From: Corallococcus sp. EGB | GTDB lineage: Bacteria; Myxococcota; Myxococcia; Myxococcales; Myxococcaceae | DNA: 64,000 bases | Assembly (NCBI RefSeq): GCF_019968905.1 | Contig: NZ_CP079946.1 | Location: 2,108,001 to 2,172,000, forward strand | Reading direction: 5' to 3' | Shown: positions 41,286-49,227 of the stretch, piece by piece | How positions within the stretch are numbered: position 1 is the first letter of the stretch | How the letters are laid out: the number at the start of each line of letters is the position of its first letter | Translations under genes and position numbers: made by a program | The notes under the pieces: model-generated | Databases searched by the model: none | Seen by the model: the letters and a program-made list of their open reading frames with translations, nothing else | What the model was told of the DNA's origin: nothing

Positions 41286-41776
41286 TGCGGCGGAGCGCGA
41301 ACAAGGCGGCGGAGCGCAAGGGCAGGAGCGGTGACGCTCCAGGGATGACGCAAGGGGGCCTGGCGCCATTGCGGACGGTCCGTGACAAGGGACGGGCGGT
41401 CGCGGGGCGCCTGCGGGGGAAGCTTCCCTCGCGACAGGATGCTCGCTCGCGCACGGAGGGGGCTCGGACGTGGACCACGCAGACGCTCCAGCAGCATCCC
41501 GTGGGGGCGGGGCTTGGCGTCCTGGCCCTGGGTTTCCTGTCCGCTTCCCTCGTGCCTGCATCGGGCCTGGAGCGCCGCGCCTATGCACGCGCGGCGGGCA
41601 AGGCGCGGGACCTGGCGGACCGCCTGGATGCCTCGGGGCGGCTCGAGGAGGTCCTGGCGTCCGTACGGCAGGTGGCGGCGAACGCGGCGGTCGAGCAGCT
41701 GGAATCACTGCGGTCCGAACCCGAAGAAGGCCCTGCCCGGCGCAGGTTGGAGCGGGTCGACCGGAAAGGCCGGTGA
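41285..41776 (+). CDS. membrane-associated hypothetical protein, related to the C-terminal part of the SYLF fusion
   Basis: The 163-residue protein has a basic N-terminus, a hydrophobic segment (HPVGAGLGVLALGFLSASLV), and a helical region PASGLERRAYARAAGKARDL ending in a basic tail. The block T-W-x-x-x-x-L-x-x-H ... S-L-V-P-x-S-x-x-E-R-R parallels the fusion protein on the other strand (TWAADQLGEH ... LLPVSDRERR). The two genes therefore seem to share a domain across the cluster. Its ATG overlaps the previous stop by one base. The function is unknown; an envelope or stress-related role fits the neighbourhood. Confidence 0.75.
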   Translation: MRRSANKAAERKGRSGDAPGMTQGGLAPLRTVRDKGRAVAGRLRGKLPSRQDARSRTEGARTWTTQTLQQHPVGAGLGVLALGFLSASLVPASGLERRAYARAAGKARDLADRLDASGRLEEVLASVRQVAANAAVEQLESLRSEPEEGPARRRLERVDRKGR

Positions 41777-41822
41777 GCGCCGGGCGGGGACGGCGCGGTC
41801 CCGCCTGCCCGCGGATGGCTGC

Positions 41823-42176
41823 TCACCTCCGCCTTCGCCCCGAGCGCTTCCGCGAGGCCCGAGCACCGCTGGACGCTGGGGCCGCTGGAGGCTCGGGAAT
41901 CCGTGTCCCCACACGCACGGCCGCTTCGAAGGGGCCGTAGCGCCCCGGAGTGAGGGGCGTCGGTACGCCAGTCCGGTAGGAGGTGTGGACGCTCTCGAAG
42001 TCAGGAGACGACCAGGTGCGGACCTGAACACCCTGGATGGCATGCACGACGAGCGAGTCACCTCGGGCTCGTGCGGCAATGCCTGCGTCGTCATCGTTCA
42101 GCTCGGACGCCTGTCCGTTCATGGGCGCATGGGGAGGGCGCGAGCGACTCGAGCGGGGTTGTCGACGTGAGGGCAT
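41823..42176 (-). CDS. small hypothetical protein with an Arg/Lys-rich tail
   Basis: The 117-residue frame starts after CAGGGAGCCCCC, a good ribosome-binding site, and reads DSLVVHAIQGVQVRTWSSPD and FESVHTSYRTGVPTPLTPGR before a basic end (SRKRSGRRRR). I know no family. Natural-looking composition and the ribosome-binding site make it plausible. Apart from it, the 641-base stretch 41777-42417 shows only a weak minus-strand candidate at 42091-42360. Confidence 0.4.
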   Translation of the reverse strand: MPSRRQPRSSRSRPPHAPMNGQASELNDDDAGIAARARGDSLVVHAIQGVQVRTWSSPDFESVHTSYRTGVPTPLTPGRYGPFEAAVRVGTRIPEPPAAPASSGARASRKRSGRRRR

Positions 42177-42417
42177 GGGGGCTCCCTGGGATGTGGGTCA
42201 CCGGTCCCTGAACAATCTGGAGACGCCCTCCCTGGCCGGCCGCGCCAGTCCGTGCCGGCATGCAGCCATGGGGACCCAGGAGGCTTGCGCGAGCGGCCTT
42301 GCGGCCTTTCGTCAGGGCATCGCGAAGGGCCGAGGCCAGTGAAGCGAGGTCCCCGCTCATCGCGGGTGCCAGGCCTGTCGTCCGCTCCTCACTTTGGACA
42401 AAGGGAGGAGGCCGAAC

Positions 42418-43278
42418 GTGGCAAGAAAGATGGGTTGGGGCGCATGGCGTTCACATGGAACAAAGGCTGAAGACAAGGGGTCGCAGCGCAGCGGTGAGGC
42501 CACGCGTGAGGATACCCGGCATGCGCTCGCGCAGGCGGGGGTCGACGAAGGACCCATTGAACTCGTGCCGGACGTCCTGCTCGACGTTCCGACGGTGAAG
42601 GTCGACGAGATTTCGCTCGACGTGGAAGACCTGCACGCGCGCGTCTCCCTTCACGCCGAGCTCGCCAATCTCGTGCGCCTCGACGTGGGCGCGGACGTGG
42701 GAATCGAGAAGGTTCAGTTGACCATCAAGGGCGTGGAGGCCCAGGCGCTGCTCAAGGTCCGGCTCCAACGGGTCTATGAAATCCTGGACCGCGCGCTCCA
42801 GACGCTGGATGCCAACCCCGAGTTGCTCGCCAGCCTGCTGCGTCCCGTGGGGCACGCGATTGGCGAGGTGGGGGAGGCCGCGCATGAGACGCTGAAGCCG
42901 GGTGGCGCGGTGTCCGGGGCCGTCCAGGACGTGGGAGGGGCGGCGAAGGGGGCGTTGGAACCGGGGGGGACGGTCAGCGGCGTTGCCAACCAGGCGCTCG
43001 GGCCCGGCGGACCCGTGAGAGAGGCCGTGAAGGGAACGCTCGGGCCCGGAGGCGTGGCGAAGGACGCGAGTCAGTCGCTCAGTCAATCGATGCAGTCGGG
43101 CGGCTCGAAGCGGCCGAAGCGCGGGTCACAGCGCGACGGCGGCGGGGGACGGGAGCGGGCCCAAGCGCAGCCGGCCTCCGCCCCGGAGCACGCCTCCCGC
43201 GCGCAGCGGTTCCGGCGAGGCTCCGCTGGCTCGAAACGGCGTGCATCCGGGCGAACGCGGCGAGGTCAGAAGCACTGA
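42418..43278 (+). CDS. conserved hypothetical protein with Gly/Pro repeat region and basic tail
   Basis: The 286-residue product starts at a GTG preceded by GGGAGGAGG seven bases upstream. Residues about 45-130 form a conserved domain I have seen in actinobacterial and myxobacterial hypotheticals (IELVPDVLLDVPTVKVDEIS, LDVEDLHARVSLHAELANLV, QLTIKGVEAQALLKVRLQRV). Next come four or five 15-18-residue repeats with PGG (LKPGGAVSGAV, LEPGGTVSGVA, LGPGGPVREAV, LGPGGVAKDA), then an Arg/Lys-rich tail. It is last in the SYLF neighbourhood on the plus strand and convergent with the SDR gene nine bases away. The function is unknown. Confidence 0.8.
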   Translation: MARKMGWGAWRSHGTKAEDKGSQRSGEATREDTRHALAQAGVDEGPIELVPDVLLDVPTVKVDEISLDVEDLHARVSLHAELANLVRLDVGADVGIEKVQLTIKGVEAQALLKVRLQRVYEILDRALQTLDANPELLASLLRPVGHAIGEVGEAAHETLKPGGAVSGAVQDVGGAAKGALEPGGTVSGVANQALGPGGPVREAVKGTLGPGGVAKDASQSLSQSMQSGGSKRPKRGSQRDGGGGRERAQAQPASAPEHASRAQRFRRGSAGSKRRASGRTRRGQKH

Positions 43279-43287
43279 ACCCACGGC

Positions 43288-44067
43288 TCACACCGTTGGC
43301 ACTGTGCCGCCGTCGATGACGTACTCCGTGCCGGTGATGGCGCCCGCCCTCGGCGACGCGACGAACGCGATGAGGTCGGCGACCTCGCGAGGCCTGGCAG
43401 GGCGGCCGAGCGGGATGCCGCCTAGCGACTTCATGATGATCTGCTTGCCACCTTCGTAGTCGGTGCCGGCCTGCTGGGCGAGGCGCTCCGCCAAGTGCAC
43501 CGAGGCTTCTGTTTCCACCCAGCCCGGCGAGACGCGGACCACTCGCACGCCTTGGGACGCCACCTCTTTTGACAGCGACTTGCTGTAGGTCGACAGCGCC
43601 GCCTTTGCCGCGGCATACGCCGTCGTTGATTCTGGAAGGGGCAACTCGCGTTGGATGGACGTGACGTGGACGATGACGCCAGCCCTCTGCGCCAGCATCG
43701 ACGGCAAGAGCGCTCGGTCGATGCGAACCGCGGGCATCAGGTTCAGATTGAGCTCCTTCTTCCACTCGTCCTCGCCGAGCGCAGCGAAGCCACCGCCGGG
43801 AGCATTCGAGCCGCCGAGCACATGCACCAGGATGTCGATACCACCGAGGTGCGCGAGCGCTTCCCGCGCCACCAGCGCGCAGCCTTCGACGGTCGTGATG
43901 TCAGCCGCGATGTAGTGCACGCCAGACGTGTCGCGGGGAACGGTACGTGCGGTTGTGGCCACCTTGACGCCGGCCTCGACGAGGGCCCCGACGACCGCCG
44001 CGCCGACGCCCTTCGTGCCTCCTGTGACAAGCGCGCGGCGGTTCTTCAGTTCGAGATCGAAACTCAC
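43288..44067 (-). CDS. SDR-family NAD(P)-dependent oxidoreductase
   Basis: The 259-residue short-chain dehydrogenase has the cofactor motif [16 protein letters not shown] at about residues 12-27, a structural Asn in [18 protein letters not shown], the catalytic Ser in [17 protein letters not shown], and Tyr-x3-Lys in YAAAKAAL. It starts at a GTG that overlaps the stop of the SnoaL-like gene by four bases, so the pair is translationally coupled. An HxlR regulator sits divergently upstream of the pair. The substrate is unknown; many such triads respond to electrophiles or quinones. Confidence 0.93.
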   Translation of the reverse strand: MSFDLELKNRRALVTGGTKGVGAAVVGALVEAGVKVATTARTVPRDTSGVHYIAADITTVEGCALVAREALAHLGGIDILVHVLGGSNAPGGGFAALGEDEWKKELNLNLMPAVRIDRALLPSMLAQRAGVIVHVTSIQRELPLPESTTAYAAAKAALSTYSKSLSKEVASQGVRVVRVSPGWVETEASVHLAERLAQQAGTDYEGGKQIIMKSLGGIPLGRPARPREVADLIAFVASPRAGAITGTEYVIDGGTVPTV

Positions 44068-44408
44068 GGTGCAATCTCCAGTCGAGTGATGAGTCCACCC
44101 GCGAGGGTGAAGCGGAAGCGGAGCTCGACGGGACTCCCTGGAAAGTTGCCCGCGATGTTCGCACGCACCGTGGTGCGAGGTCCGTCGAACTCCACCGCGA
44201 GCAATGTCGTCGTGAACTTGTACTTGCTGTTCGCGGCGGCGTTCCACGCCTCGATGGCAGCGCGCCCGCGGTGCTCGCGGCGCTCATCTACGACGACGGC
44301 ATCATCGGTGAAACACCGAGCCACGGCGGCAGGGCTGGTCTTCTCGTGTGCGAAGTAGCCAGCGATGGGCGCAGGCAGGCTGGGGAGCTGGTCAGGTGTC
44401 GTTTGCAT
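44064..44408 (-). CDS. SnoaL-like (NTF2-fold) protein
   Basis: The 114-residue single-domain NTF2-like protein ([44 protein letters not shown]) matches SnoaL-like polyketide cyclase/ketosteroid-isomerase folds. Such proteins are small-molecule enzymes or binders. It is the first gene of a two-gene operon with the SDR oxidoreductase and is divergent from an HxlR regulator only 50 bases away. The catalytic Asp/His of characterised cyclases cannot be assigned confidently. Confidence 0.88.
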   Translation of the reverse strand: MQTTPDQLPSLPAPIAGYFAHEKTSPAAVARCFTDDAVVVDERREHRGRAAIEAWNAAANSKYKFTTTLLAVEFDGPRTTVRANIAGNFPGSPVELRFRFTLAGGLITRLEIAP

Positions 44409-44454
44409 CGCTCAATCTGTAATGAGTACGGTTCTGGGCCGCAAGAACACACGA

Positions 44455-44475
44455 AAAAGTGAGGTACATACTTTT
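44455..44475. promoter_or_regulatory. short inverted repeat at the HxlR start, candidate operator
   Basis: AAAAGT at 44455-44460 and ACTTTT at 44470-44475 are inverted with a 9-base spacer centred on GGTAC. It lies in the 50-base divergent gap and over the possible start codons of the HxlR gene. This position suits an autoregulating HxlR dimer. Confidence 0.35.
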
Positions 44476-44815
44476 GGGTAAGCATGGGGGCCATACGCCA
44501 GCGACGGCGGCCAGCGGCATCGAGGAGGCCATCCAGATGCTGGAGGGCCGCTGGAAGCTCGTCATCCTCTTCCACCTGTTCGGTGGGAAGACGCTCCGAT
44601 TCTCCGAACTGGAGCGCGCCATTCCAGCCATCACGCAGAAGATGCTCATCCAGCAGCTTCGGCAGCTCGAGCAGGACGGCATCGTCGCGCGCATCGTTCA
44701 CGCGCAGGTGCCGCCCAAGGTCGAGTACCACCTGACCGAGTGGGGGCAGTCGCTCTGCCCGGCGCTCGACGAGCTCCTGTCGTGGTCGGAGAAGCGGCCA
44801 ACGCCGAAGCGCTAG
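44459..44815 (+). CDS. HxlR-family transcriptional regulator
   Basis: The 118-residue winged-helix protein (AIQMLEGRWKLVILFHLFGG, KTLRFSELERAIPAITQKML, LRQLEQDGIVARIVHAQVPP, VEYHLTEWGQSL) is an HxlR regulator, a family often sensing aldehydes, quinones or other electrophiles. It is divergent from the SnoaL-SDR operon, its likely target. The GTG at 44459 has no ribosome-binding site, whereas a TTG at 44474 has GTGAGG nine bases upstream and may be the true start, shortening the protein by five residues. A Cys lies near the end (SLCPALDELL). Confidence 0.88.
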   Translation: MRYILLGKHGGHTPATAASGIEEAIQMLEGRWKLVILFHLFGGKTLRFSELERAIPAITQKMLIQQLRQLEQDGIVARIVHAQVPPKVEYHLTEWGQSLCPALDELLSWSEKRPTPKR

Positions 44816-44894
44816 CGACGGCCGATTGGAGCGCCCATCGCCCCAGCTCATGGGCGCGCGGTCAGGAGCCATGAGCACCCGTGTAGGCACCTTC

Positions 44895-45124
44895 GCCGAA
44901 GGGCTCGCGCACGTGGCCACCTGCGCGAGCGGCCGTCTGGCACCGTCCGGCTGACCGCCGACGAGTTCGCGGTGCAGCACGTCCTATGGCCTGCGTTGGA
45001 GCGCTTTCTTCTGAAGTACCCGGACAGTCGTGTCGAGCTGGCGACGGACTATGGCCTGACCGATATCGTGCAGGCGCGCTACGACGCGGGGGCCGCCGTG
45101 GCGGACTGGTTGCAAAGGGTATAG
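44895..45124 (+). pseudogene. central fragment of a LysR-family regulator
   Basis: The plus frame reads HLRERPSGTVRLTADEFAVQ, HVLWPALERFLLKYPDSRVE and LATDYGLTDIVQARYDAG. This is the start of a LysR effector domain, typical of the subgroup with PSGTVRLT. The DNA-binding domain is absent. After RYDAG the sequence diverges (AAVADWLQRV then stop), suggesting a frameshift or junction. It is a relic, probably damaged by the adjacent insertion sequence. Confidence 0.65.
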
Positions 45125-45129
45125 CCGTC

Positions 45130-45410
45130 GTCAGGCGCTGTGCTCCGACTTGGGGCATGCATTCAGGGCCGTACGCGAGCTGGCCCAGAAGCATGGCTTC
45201 ACGCTCCGGGCGCTGAGACGGCGCTCCCAGATGCGCACGGCGTGGACGCCCTTTGCCACGATGGGTCGTCGAGCGAACTCATTCCTGGCTCAACTGCTTC
45301 CGGCGGCTGCTGGTGCGCTGGGAAGACACCTATGTCGCGATGCTGCACTTCGCGCTGGGCATCATCACCTGGTTCCATTCGCTCCTACCGAAAGAGGCTC
45401 TTGGCGCGAC
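45130..45410 (+). mobile_element. remnant of an IS5-family (DDE) transposase
   Basis: The plus strand encodes RWVVERTHSWLNCFRRLLVR then WEDTYVAMLHFALGIITWF, the conserved C-terminus of IS5/IS427-type transposases with the catalytic Glu in VVERT. The upstream part is frameshifted and only short blocks are recognisable from about 45130. No intact transposase frame or complete terminal repeats are visible. It lies between the LysR relic and the 3' end of the phosphatase gene. Confidence 0.65.
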
Positions 45411-45414
45411 TGCC

Positions 45415-47040
45415 TCAGCCATGCTTCGTCCTGGAGCCAGTTGCGCGTCTGCGGCTGATTCCGAGGAGCGTGACTACGAAGGAACCCATTGCGTTGCCGG
45501 CACAACCCCTTGGAGGCGGTGGGGCTGTCGTCGTCACCTCGGGTCGAGGCCTGGGAGGCGGTGATGCATCCACGGGAGGGGATGGAAGGGGAGGCGGTAC
45601 CGATGGCTCGGATACGCGAGGGGGCGGTGGGGCTGCTTCCACTTCGATGGGGAGGAAGTTCATCGTGCTTGCGGACCCCAGTGTGCCCCGGACCTGGACC
45701 TGATATCGCCCTGGCTCGGTGAAGACATGCGTAAGGGTCGGGCCCGTGCCGAGACTGGAGCGTTCGCCTTGGAGCCACGCGATGCTCGCACCTTCGTGAC
45801 TGGGCACGGCCGTGAAGGCCACGGTGAGCGGCGCGGGGCCCTTTGTCGGGGTGGCGGTTGCGGTGAGCCGCAGGTCCAAGCGCTTGGAGATGACGAACTC
45901 GTCGGCGATCCCTCCGTCCGCTGACACCAGCCTTCCCGTGAGCACGTCCTTGTCGATGCGCACATCAAGGAAGCCATAGTCCTTGTCATTGCGCGCGGCG
46001 CTCCAGGCGGGTTGGCGCCGGGGGAACTTGCGCAGCACCGCGCCTCCCGACCCGACCACCAGATACGTGACCCCCCGCTTCTCCTTGGGGGCGACGCTCT
46101 CCGCCAGGAGGGGATACGTGCGCTCGTAGTCGTGGTCATGTCCGGTCAGGACCAGGTCGACGCCGCCCTGCTCGAAGAGGGAGGCGAAGAGCCCCCGAAT
46201 CGGGCTGTCGTCACCATGCACCCCGCTAGAGAAGGGGGGATGATGCATGATGACCAGCTTCCACTTCGCGGGACTCGCGCGGAGGTCGTCGATGAGCCAC
46301 TCGCGTTGCTCCCGGGGCGAGCACAAGCCCCCCGCCAGCCCCATCGCGCAGTTCGTGTCGATGGAGACGATGTGCGCGTCACCCCATTCGAAGGAGTAGT
46401 ACCGCTCCGTGCCGGTGGGGTTGTTGGTGGGGAGGTGGAAGTTGTCGAAGTAGGGTTGTGCCGTCTCCGTCGCGTAGTCGTGGTTGCCCGGGGTCGCGAA
46501 GACCGGCGCACGGCGCAGCATGCTCGCCATGGGCGTGAAAAAGCGGCTCTGGAACTCCTCATGAGTGCCGGACGCATAGGCGTTGTCTCCCAGGGCCAGC
46601 AGCAATTGGGGCTGAGGCTGGACCCGGCGCATGGCCTCGACCACCCGCATCTGGGCGGTGCTCCCCGTGCCAGAATCGCCGAGGGCAATGAATTGAATCG
46701 GGTCTCCGGGCCCAGGCGCGGTCTGGAAGGTGAAGGGGCCGACAGACTCGCCACAGACCTCGATGGCGTAGTCATACGCCGTGTTCGCCCGCAGGTTCTT
46801 CAAGGCAATCACGTGCGTGGTCCGGGGTGCTCCGTCCGATGCCACGGGCTCCAGGGCACGCCCCGTCTCGCCCAGGCGCAGGGTCGCGATGCACGGGTTC
46901 TTGACGCCCAGGACGACGAGCGCGCTCTCCATGGTCACCTGTTGGAGATAGGGCTCGCGGGTGAGCGGGCCCGCGGCCGCGGCGGAGCAGAGCAAGGTTA
47001 GTGCCCCACTCACGAGCATGTTGATTGGACTGCGTGGCAT
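45415..47040 (-). CDS. purple acid phosphatase-like metallophosphoesterase with PKD-like domain and MYXO-CTERM-like tail
   Basis: The 541-residue product has a Sec signal peptide and an N-terminal fibronectin-like domain (about residues 25-110). The metallophosphoesterase motifs are GDSGTG, LGDNAY, PGNHDY, MHHPPF and GHDHDYER, in correct order. A PKD-like beta domain follows (about 395-470), then a Pro-rich stretch. The end, GCAGNAMGSFVVTLLGISRR, has the Gly-Cys, hydrophobic segment and arginines of a MYXO-CTERM signal, which directs surface anchoring in myxobacteria. The last residues (ATGSRTKHG) are unusual, and the stop abuts the IS5 remnant, so the native C-terminus may have been altered. 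Confidence 0.9.
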   Translation of the reverse strand: MPRSPINMLVSGALTLLCSAAAAGPLTREPYLQQVTMESALVVLGVKNPCIATLRLGETGRALEPVASDGAPRTTHVIALKNLRANTAYDYAIEVCGESVGPFTFQTAPGPGDPIQFIALGDSGTGSTAQMRVVEAMRRVQPQPQLLLALGDNAYASGTHEEFQSRFFTPMASMLRRAPVFATPGNHDYATETAQPYFDNFHLPTNNPTGTERYYSFEWGDAHIVSIDTNCAMGLAGGLCSPREQREWLIDDLRASPAKWKLVIMHHPPFSSGVHGDDSPIRGLFASLFEQGGVDLVLTGHDHDYERTYPLLAESVAPKEKRGVTYLVVGSGGAVLRKFPRRQPAWSAARNDKDYGFLDVRIDKDVLTGRLVSADGGIADEFVISKRLDLRLTATATPTKGPAPLTVAFTAVPSHEGASIAWLQGERSSLGTGPTLTHVFTEPGRYQVQVRGTLGSASTMNFLPIEVEAAPPPPRVSEPSVPPPLPSPPVDASPPPRPRPEVTTTAPPPPRGCAGNAMGSFVVTLLGISRRRATGSRTKHG

Positions 47041-47124
47041 GGCGCCGAAGGTACGCCCCGGTTCCGGGGGGGGAAGCGCCGTCGGGTCTGGTTCAGTTCA
47101 TCGCCATCGACAGGAGTCATGCCC

Positions 47125-48486
47125 TCAGGCCCCAGCTCGCGGCTGGGAGGGGTCGCCACGAGCGAATGTCAGCCGCAGGTGCGCGCCCCGTTTCGAAGGG
47201 AGGAAGGCGACGTTCGCGCGGTGCGCACGCGCGACGAGCGCCACCAGGGACAGGCCGATTCCATGGCCGGGTTTCCCGGCGCGAGCGCCGGAGGCGCGAT
47301 AGAACGGCTCGAAGACCCGCCTCAAGTCCGCCTCGCTGATGCCTGGTCCCTCATCCCGGATATCGAGCCGCGTCTCCTCAGGTGTCTCTTGAACGGAGAC
47401 CCAGACACGCCCGGCGTCGGAGAACTTGAGCGCGTTCTCCACCCCGTTGTCGACGAGCTGTCGCAGCAGGTGTCTGTCCCCCGAAACGAGCCCGGGCGCA
47501 CCGTCCTCGAAGTCGACCCGGCGTCGTTCGCCCGGTGGGAGCGCTTGGAGGACCTCTTCGACGACCTGCGCCAGACTCACCGGCTCGACGAGTTCCAGCG
47601 AGCCCTGGGTGTCGTCCGCGAGCACCAGCAGGCGCTCCACGAGCACTCCCAGCGACGTCACCGTCCGGTGCATCCGCGTCAGGGCCTGGGCGGTGTCCGG
47701 TGGCTGAGGCATCTCTGCTTGCAACTCCAGCTCCGCTTGCAGCGTGGCCAGGGGGGTGCGCAGCTCGTGCGCGGCATTCGCCGCGAAGCGGCGCGACTGT
47801 TCCAGCGCTTCCTGGAGGCGCGTGAGCAGCTCCACCAGCGCGGTGCGGACCGCGTTCACCTCGCTGTAGCGGGCCTGGGTCTTGAGAGGAGCGGGGAGGG
47901 GGCTTCCTGCCTCGATGCGGGCGAGCGAGGCGCTCAGCTCGGTGAGGGGCCGGGCCGCCCAGCTCGCCACGCGGCGGCTCATCAACAGGCCCATGAGCGA
48001 GGCACACGCCGTGGCGAGCAGCGCGGCCAGCGGCAGTGAGAGCCGGAGCCGGGGGATGCTCTCGATGTTCTCCTGCGCCACCGACAGGCGCCCATGGGCG
48101 GTCTCGCCGCAGCGCCTCACGCCCTCTTCCCCCGGGAGCTGGGACCACGCGCAGCCGGACTGGCGCGGGATGTCCGGGTCTCCCCCCAGCCTGCCCTCGT
48201 TGGAGAACAGGGTGATGCGGATGCCGAAGGGACTGAGCTCTGTCGCCTCATCATCGGCTTCAATCCGTGCTTGCGCGTCATCCAGCCCGGCCACCTCCTC
48301 GACCATGTCGACCGCCGCGTCGCGCAGGCGCCGGTCCTCTCCGGCGAGCAACATGCGGTAGGCGAGCAGGCCCGTGGCGCCTGCGGTGAGCGCGCTGCTC
48401 GTCAGGGCGACGGCCACCATGGTGCGAGACAGCCTGCGCACCATGGAGTCCCGGGGGCGCCCGGTGTCAGCCGTTTCCAAGGCCAT
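47125..48486 (-). CDS. sensor histidine kinase of a metal-efflux-type two-component system
   Basis: The roughly 453-residue kinase has a first membrane segment (MVAVALTSSALTAGATGLLA) and a periplasmic region of about 120 residues with two cysteines (QSGCAW, RRCGET). A second membrane segment (LPLAALLATACASLMGLLM), HAMP-like linker, H-box AANAAHELRTPLATL, N-box and G-boxes (DEGPGIS, GHGIGLSLV) follow. The ATG at 48486 overlaps the regulator gene by 20 bases; ATG 48444 is an alternative. The pair is divergent from an RND efflux operon, as in CzcRS/CusRS systems. The cysteines might bind metal, which is inference. Confidence 0.9.
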   Translation of the reverse strand: MALETADTGRPRDSMVRRLSRTMVAVALTSSALTAGATGLLAYRMLLAGEDRRLRDAAVDMVEEVAGLDDAQARIEADDEATELSPFGIRITLFSNEGRLGGDPDIPRQSGCAWSQLPGEEGVRRCGETAHGRLSVAQENIESIPRLRLSLPLAALLATACASLMGLLMSRRVASWAARPLTELSASLARIEAGSPLPAPLKTQARYSEVNAVRTALVELLTRLQEALEQSRRFAANAAHELRTPLATLQAELELQAEMPQPPDTAQALTRMHRTVTSLGVLVERLLVLADDTQGSLELVEPVSLAQVVEEVLQALPPGERRRVDFEDGAPGLVSGDRHLLRQLVDNGVENALKFSDAGRVWVSVQETPEETRLDIRDEGPGISEADLRRVFEPFYRASGARAGKPGHGIGLSLVALVARAHRANVAFLPSKRGAHLRLTFARGDPSQPRAGA

Positions 48487-49123
48487 ACCCCGCGCCTCGC
48501 AGCGTGCGCACCACGTCCTCGCCCAGCTTGCGGCGAATCCTCCCGACCAGGACCTCCAGGCTGCTCGCGGCGCCAGGGCTGACGTCGCCCCAGACGGACT
48601 CCAGCAGCGCATCGCGGCTCACGACGCGGTCTCCATGGGACGCCAGCGTCTCCAGGATGGCCCACTCACGCGCGGTGACGGCCACGGCCGCGCCGGCCCG
48701 CAGGGCCTCACGCCGGCCGAAGTCGAGGACCACGTCGCCCACCCGGGCGCGCACCGTGCTCGCCTTGTCCTTGCGGCGTCCGAGCGCGCGCACCCTCGCC
48801 CGCAGCTCGGCGATGGCGAAGGGCTTGCCCAGGAAGTCGTCCGCTCCCGCATCCAGTCCCTCGACGCGCTCGGACACGCGGTGATGCGCGGTGAGGAGGA
48901 GGATGGGGGTCTGGATTCCGTCCGCGCGCAGCTCGCGACAGAGCGACAGCCCGGAGCCGTCCGGGAGGCCCACGTCGAGCACGATGACATCCGTCTCGTC
49001 GACGAGCGACCGACGCGCCTGCTCCACGTCTCCCGCCTGGCGGACGACGTGGCCGTCGCGCTCCAGGGACTGGGTGACGAGGGCGCGGAGCTCCTGATGG
49101 TCATCGACGACGAGGACTCGCAT
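48467..49123 (-). CDS. OmpR-family response regulator (CzcR/CusR-like)
   Basis: The 218-residue regulator has a receiver domain (VLVVDDHQELRALV, phospho-acceptor Asp in DVIVLDVGLPDG, Lys in LGKPFA) and a winged-helix effector (AVTAREWAILETLASHGDRV, RIRRKLGEDVVRTLRGAGYG). The second ATG (49123) has GGAGA nine bases upstream and gives the usual MRVLVVDD start; the first ATG (49138) adds five residues. It is first in an operon with its kinase and divergent from the efflux genes. A direct repeat 11 bases apart in the gap could be its box. Confidence 0.92.
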   Translation of the reverse strand: MRVLVVDDHQELRALVTQSLERDGHVVRQAGDVEQARRSLVDETDVIVLDVGLPDGSGLSLCRELRADGIQTPILLLTAHHRVSERVEGLDAGADDFLGKPFAIAELRARVRALGRRKDKASTVRARVGDVVLDFGRREALRAGAAVAVTAREWAILETLASHGDRVVSRDALLESVWGDVSPGAASSLEVLVGRIRRKLGEDVVRTLRGAGYGLGNG

Positions 49124-49186
49124 GGCGGGGTTCTCCATGGAGCTATACCACCCGCGAGTCGCTCCGAAACGGGGCCGCCGGGCCGA

Positions 49187-49203
49187 CGTTCAGCCACCGT
49201 TCA
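49187..49203. promoter_or_regulatory. 11-bp-spaced direct repeat, candidate response-regulator box
   Basis: CGTTCA occurs at 49187-49192 and 49198-49203. The two copies are 11 bases apart, one helical turn, as in PhoB/OmpR-type boxes bound head-to-tail by dimers. It lies between the response regulator and the outer-membrane efflux gene, 25 bases before the latter's ATG. Confidence 0.4.
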
Positions 49204-49227
49204 ACCTCGGCTGGCAGGGTCCGCGCC

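Noticed and set aside
42091..42360. 89-codon minus-strand frame starting MSGDLASLASALRD
   Set aside because: The first codons look natural, but there is no ribosome-binding site near the ATG, it overlaps the better candidate at 41823-42176, and it has no family similarity.
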